Of a stretch of DNA of 23,905 nucleotides, positions 21,494 to 23,905 are shown one piece after another. Positions within the stretch are counted from its first letter, which is position 1; each line of letters begins with the position of its first letter. The stretch comes from UBA4874 sp002399435 (GTDB lineage: Bacteria; Bacillota; Clostridia; Caldicoprobacterales; DTU083), in NCBI GenBank assembly GCA_036823195.1, contig DAISGI010000038.1:1-23905 (forward strand). Direction: 5' to 3'. The translations under genes and the position numbers were made by a program. The notes under the pieces were generated by a model, which worked only from the letters and a program-made list of their open reading frames with translations, searched no databases and was not told where the DNA came from.

Positions 21494-23266
21494 TTGCTGC
21501 TGCAGTGTCATAATATCAAAAAAGAATTTGGAACCCATGAAGTGCTGAAATCGGTCAGTCTGGATTTGGAGGAAGGGGAGCATGTGGGTCTTGTAGGGAA
21601 AAACGGGGCAGGCAAGACCACTCTTGCCAATATCCTGTATGGGGAATGTAAGCCGGATGGAGGAGAGATCATCCGGCACCGTAAAGATATTCGGATGGGA
21701 TATCTGCGCCAGTCTGTTTATTATACCTCGGATATTCTGCATGGCTTTCATTCCGGTCAGGAAGACCCTGTGCAGATGCAGGAATTCCTTCATATTGCCG
21801 GTGAGCTGGGCACAGAAAAGGTATCCCGATGGGAGGAAGAGCGGTTCGCCAATCTGAGCGGCGGGGAAAGAACCAAGCTTGCGCTGGCACAGATATGGTC
21901 AGCTCAGCCTGATCTGCTGATCCTGGATGAGCCCACCAACCACCTGGATTTTCAGGGGGTGGAATGGCTGGTGGGCGAGCTGACGGGGTACCCGGGCACG
22001 ATATTGGTCATTTCCCATGACCGCTATTTTCTGGATCGGACGGTAAACCGCATTCTGGAGGTGGAAGACGGCGCTCTTTGTGAATATCATGGAAACTATT
22101 CATTTTACAGGGAAGAGAAGCGTAAGCGATATGAAGATCAGCTGCATGCCTATGAGGTGCAGGAGAAGCGGAAGGAAAAGCTGGATTCGGAAATCCGGCA
22201 GTTGAGACAATGGTTTGACAAGGCTCACAGGGATTCCACAAAAAAGGGGGCAAAAAGCGGCAATAAATTTGGTACAAAGGAGTTTTTCCGGGCCAAGGCA
22301 AAGAAGATGGACCGGCAGGTAAAGTCCAGGACAAAGCGGCTGGAGAAACTGAGAACGGAAGGCATCTCAAAACCGAAGGGGGAGTTTCAGGTTTCCTTTG
22401 CCCTGAACGGTTCGGAAAAGCATGGAAAAAGGGTGATGGAGGCATCCAATATTCAAAAAAGATTTGGAAACCGGGTGCTGTTTCGGGAAAGCAGCTTTAC
22501 TGTGCTGCGTGGTGAGAAAGTGGGGCTGTTCGGCCCCAATGGGTGCGGCAAAACGACACTGGTAAAGGCCATTATCGGACAGGAGCCCATAGAGGGAACC
22601 CTGTTTGTCTCTCCTTCTGTTTCCATCGGTTACATGAGCCAGGACGTTCTGGATCTGGAGAACTCAAAGACCGCCATGGATTTGTTTCCTGCGCCAAACC
22701 GCAGGGAGCAGGGGAAAATACGTACCATGCTGTCCAATCTGGGCTTTGATGAAGGGATGCTGAGGGAACCGCTGAAGAGTCTGAGCCTGGGGGAGCGAAC
22801 CAGGCTGAAACTGGCAGCGCTGGTCCTGGGGAAAGATGATCTTCTGATATTGGATGAACCGACCAACCATCTGGATCTACATGCGAGGGAGCAGCTGGAG
22901 GAGACACTGGATCAGTATGAAGGTACGATTCTGCTCATTACCCATGACCGATATATGCTGGATAAGGTCTGTGACAAGCTGCTGGTGTTTGAAGACGGTC
23001 GCATTCGGCGGGTGGAGTATGGAGTGGAGGAATATCTGAAAAGGACGGGGAGTTCCGGATTCCATCAAAAGGAACAGAAGGCCAAAAAGCAAAATCGGCC
23101 CGGGAAACGGGTCGAATCAATACGTTCTTCGGACGAAGAAAGAATGCTCCTGGAAAACCGGATCACTGCCGTGCTGGGAAAGCTCAGTGCGGAAAAGTCC
23201 GGTACACCGGAATATCAGGCTTTGGATGCGGAATTCAGGGAATTGATCGCGATGAGAAAATCCTGA
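21494..23266 (+). CDS. ABC-F family ATPase, ribosome-protection type
   Basis: A 590-residue soluble protein with two ABC domains and no membrane segment. First domain: Walker A GKNGAGKTT, signature LSGGE, Walker B LLILDEPTNHLD. Second domain: Walker A GPNGCGKTT, signature LSLGE, Walker B LLILDEPTNHLD. The linker between them is long and basic (RQLRQWFDKAHRDSTKKGAK, then RAKAKKMDRQVKSRTKRLEK), as in the VmlR/CplR/Vga-like group that reaches into the ribosomal P-site to displace antibiotics. A C-terminal charged extension of about 80 residues follows. It may confer resistance to lincosamides, streptogramins A or pleuromutilins (inference; the substrate cannot be read from sequence). TTG start with GGAGAGG six bases upstream. 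Its stop abuts the stop of the convergent fumarase gene. Confidence 0.9.
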   Translation: MLLQCHNIKKEFGTHEVLKSVSLDLEEGEHVGLVGKNGAGKTTLANILYGECKPDGGEIIRHRKDIRMGYLRQSVYYTSDILHGFHSGQEDPVQMQEFLHIAGELGTEKVSRWEEERFANLSGGERTKLALAQIWSAQPDLLILDEPTNHLDFQGVEWLVGELTGYPGTILVISHDRYFLDRTVNRILEVEDGALCEYHGNYSFYREEKRKRYEDQLHAYEVQEKRKEKLDSEIRQLRQWFDKAHRDSTKKGAKSGNKFGTKEFFRAKAKKMDRQVKSRTKRLEKLRTEGISKPKGEFQVSFALNGSEKHGKRVMEASNIQKRFGNRVLFRESSFTVLRGEKVGLFGPNGCGKTTLVKAIIGQEPIEGTLFVSPSVSIGYMSQDVLDLENSKTAMDLFPAPNRREQGKIRTMLSNLGFDEGMLREPLKSLSLGERTRLKLAALVLGKDDLLILDEPTNHLDLHAREQLEETLDQYEGTILLITHDRYMLDKVCDKLLVFEDGRIRRVEYGVEEYLKRTGSSGFHQKEQKAKKQNRPGKRVESIRSSDEERMLLENRITAVLGKLSAEKSGTPEYQALDAEFRELIAMRKS

Positions 23267-23824
23267 TCACAGCTGCCGGTATTGACGGGGTCCGATGTCG
23301 TATAGATTGTTCCCCCGTGCATCAATGGCGACAGTCAGGGGAAAGTTTTTCACTTCCAGCCGGTATACGGCCTCCGGTCCCAGATCCTCAAAAGCAATTA
23401 CCTGTGCCTTTTTGACGCATTGGGCAATCAGGGCGCCGGCTCCCCCGACGGCAGCCAGATAAACTGCCCCGTTCCGGACCATGGCGTCGATGACTTCCGG
23501 ACTGCGCTGACCTTTGCCGATCATGATTTTCAATCCCAGATCCAGCAGCCGGGGCGTGTAACGGTCCATCCGGGAACTGGTGGTTGGACCGCAGGAACCG
23601 ATGATTTTTCCCGGAGCGGCAGGACATGGCCCGGTATAATAGATTCCCTGATCCTTTATGTCAAAGGGCAGTGCAATTCCCTTGTCCAGGTATTCCGTCA
23701 TCCGTTTATGGGCGGCGTCCCTGCCGGTCAGGATGCATCCCGACAGGCTTACAGCGTCTCCTGCCTTCAAAAGGGATATTTCCTCCGGAGAAGCAGGTAC
23801 GGTGAGCTTCCACTCCTGTTGCAT
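23267..23824 (-). CDS. Fe-S fumarate hydratase / tartrate dehydratase beta subunit
   Basis: A 185-residue protein with the C-terminal class I fumarase domain: AGDAVSLSGCILTGRDAAHK, GPCPAAPGKIIGSCGPTTSS with the conserved GSCGPTTS-RMD motif near residues 76-87, then MIGKG and AVYLAAVGGAGAL. Together with an alpha subunit that holds the [4Fe-4S] cluster it interconverts fumarate and malate, or acts on tartrate. The alpha gene should lie to the right, outside the window. The ATG at 23824 is preceded by a 27-bp repeat that is open in the same frame and holds AAGGA 15 bases upstream, so the true start is slightly uncertain. Convergent with the ABC-F gene with no base between the stops. Confidence 0.93.
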   Translation of the reverse strand: MQQEWKLTVPASPEEISLLKAGDAVSLSGCILTGRDAAHKRMTEYLDKGIALPFDIKDQGIYYTGPCPAAPGKIIGSCGPTTSSRMDRYTPRLLDLGLKIMIGKGQRSPEVIDAMVRNGAVYLAAVGGAGALIAQCVKKAQVIAFEDLGPEAVYRLEVKNFPLTVAIDARGNNLYDIGPRQYRQL

Positions 23825-23905
23825 GCTTTTCTGTTGATTCCTTTGCTCTGTGCTTTTCTGTTGATTCCTTTGCTCTGTGCTTTTCTGTTGATTCCTTTGC
23901 TCTGT
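23825..23905. repeat. 27-bp perfect tandem repeat, at least three copies, at the window edge
   Basis: Identical units at 23825-23851, 23852-23878 and 23879-23905; the array may continue beyond the window. The unit is nine codons long and has no stop in the minus-strand frame of the fumarase gene (TEQRNQQKS per unit). Each copy carries AAGGAATC, a ribosome-site-like motif. Confidence 0.95.

Noticed and set aside
21245..21793. Minus-strand open frame over the ABC-F leader and gene start
   Set aside because: Overlaps the ABC-F coding region and the leader terminator; no family resemblance and no ribosome site.

Overview
The window looks like a chromosomal segment of an anaerobic or facultative member of the Firmicutes, most likely class Clostridia with moderate GC. 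The grounds are a DnaD/DnaI-type helicase-loading pair, class III ribonucleotide reductase (nrdD-nrdG) behind NrdR boxes and a cobalamin riboswitch, an iron-sulfur two-subunit fumarase, AGGAGG-type ribosome sites with frequent GTG/TTG starts, and sigma-A promoters. No gene pins the genus.

Layout. 1-390: end of a penicillin-binding protein. 422-3072 (minus): a DnaD-like protein with four DnaB_2-type repeats, followed by a DnaI/DnaC-like AAA+ loader. 3286-3634: a small CxxC DUF1858 gene with promoter and terminator. 3655-3904: seven perfect DnaA boxes in one orientation, four of them in a 21-23 bp tandem repeat that runs into the ribosome site of an FAD-dependent dehydrogenase (3916-5319). 5358-6170 (minus): an ABC-type AAA ATPase. 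6409-6887: a complete tRNA operon (Lys-Glu-Asp-Thr) with promoter and terminator.

6900-10120 is an accessory stretch with a lower-GC look. It holds an intact two-gene cassette of unknown function (DUF6978-like plus DUF1828/DUF1829) and a series of remnants: the end of an S24/LexA-like repressor, a frameshifted membrane protein, and a piece of phage tape-measure protein. I saw no integrase, transposase or att duplication. 10131-11335 (minus) is a GNAT acetyltransferase fused to a FlK-like hotdog thioesterase, overlapping by ATGA an internally deleted LURP-one-related gene.

11421-14876 (minus) is the nrdDG operon. Its control region is unusually readable: TTGACA-N17-TATTAT with a perfect NrdR palindrome in the spacer, a second degenerate box exactly 31 bp away, a cobalamin riboswitch starting at the inferred transcript start, and a terminator before the nrdD start. 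Deoxynucleotide supply therefore appears to be under both NrdR and B12 control.

15023-20854 is a cell-envelope block on the plus strand: a GH3/NagZ-like lipoprotein, a membrane-anchored M1 metallopeptidase, a membrane-anchored MA-like metallopeptidase, and MurA. 20855-21493 is non-coding apart from a probable 32-codon leader ORF that contains an intrinsic terminator, upstream of an ABC-F ATPase of the ribosome-protection type (21494-23266). The window ends in a convergent Fe-S fumarase beta subunit and a 27-bp triplication.

A recurring theme is short perfect or near-perfect tandem duplication (units of 7, 15, 16, 17, 22, 25, 27 and 68 bp) in at least ten places, often touching the ends of genes or their ribosome sites.
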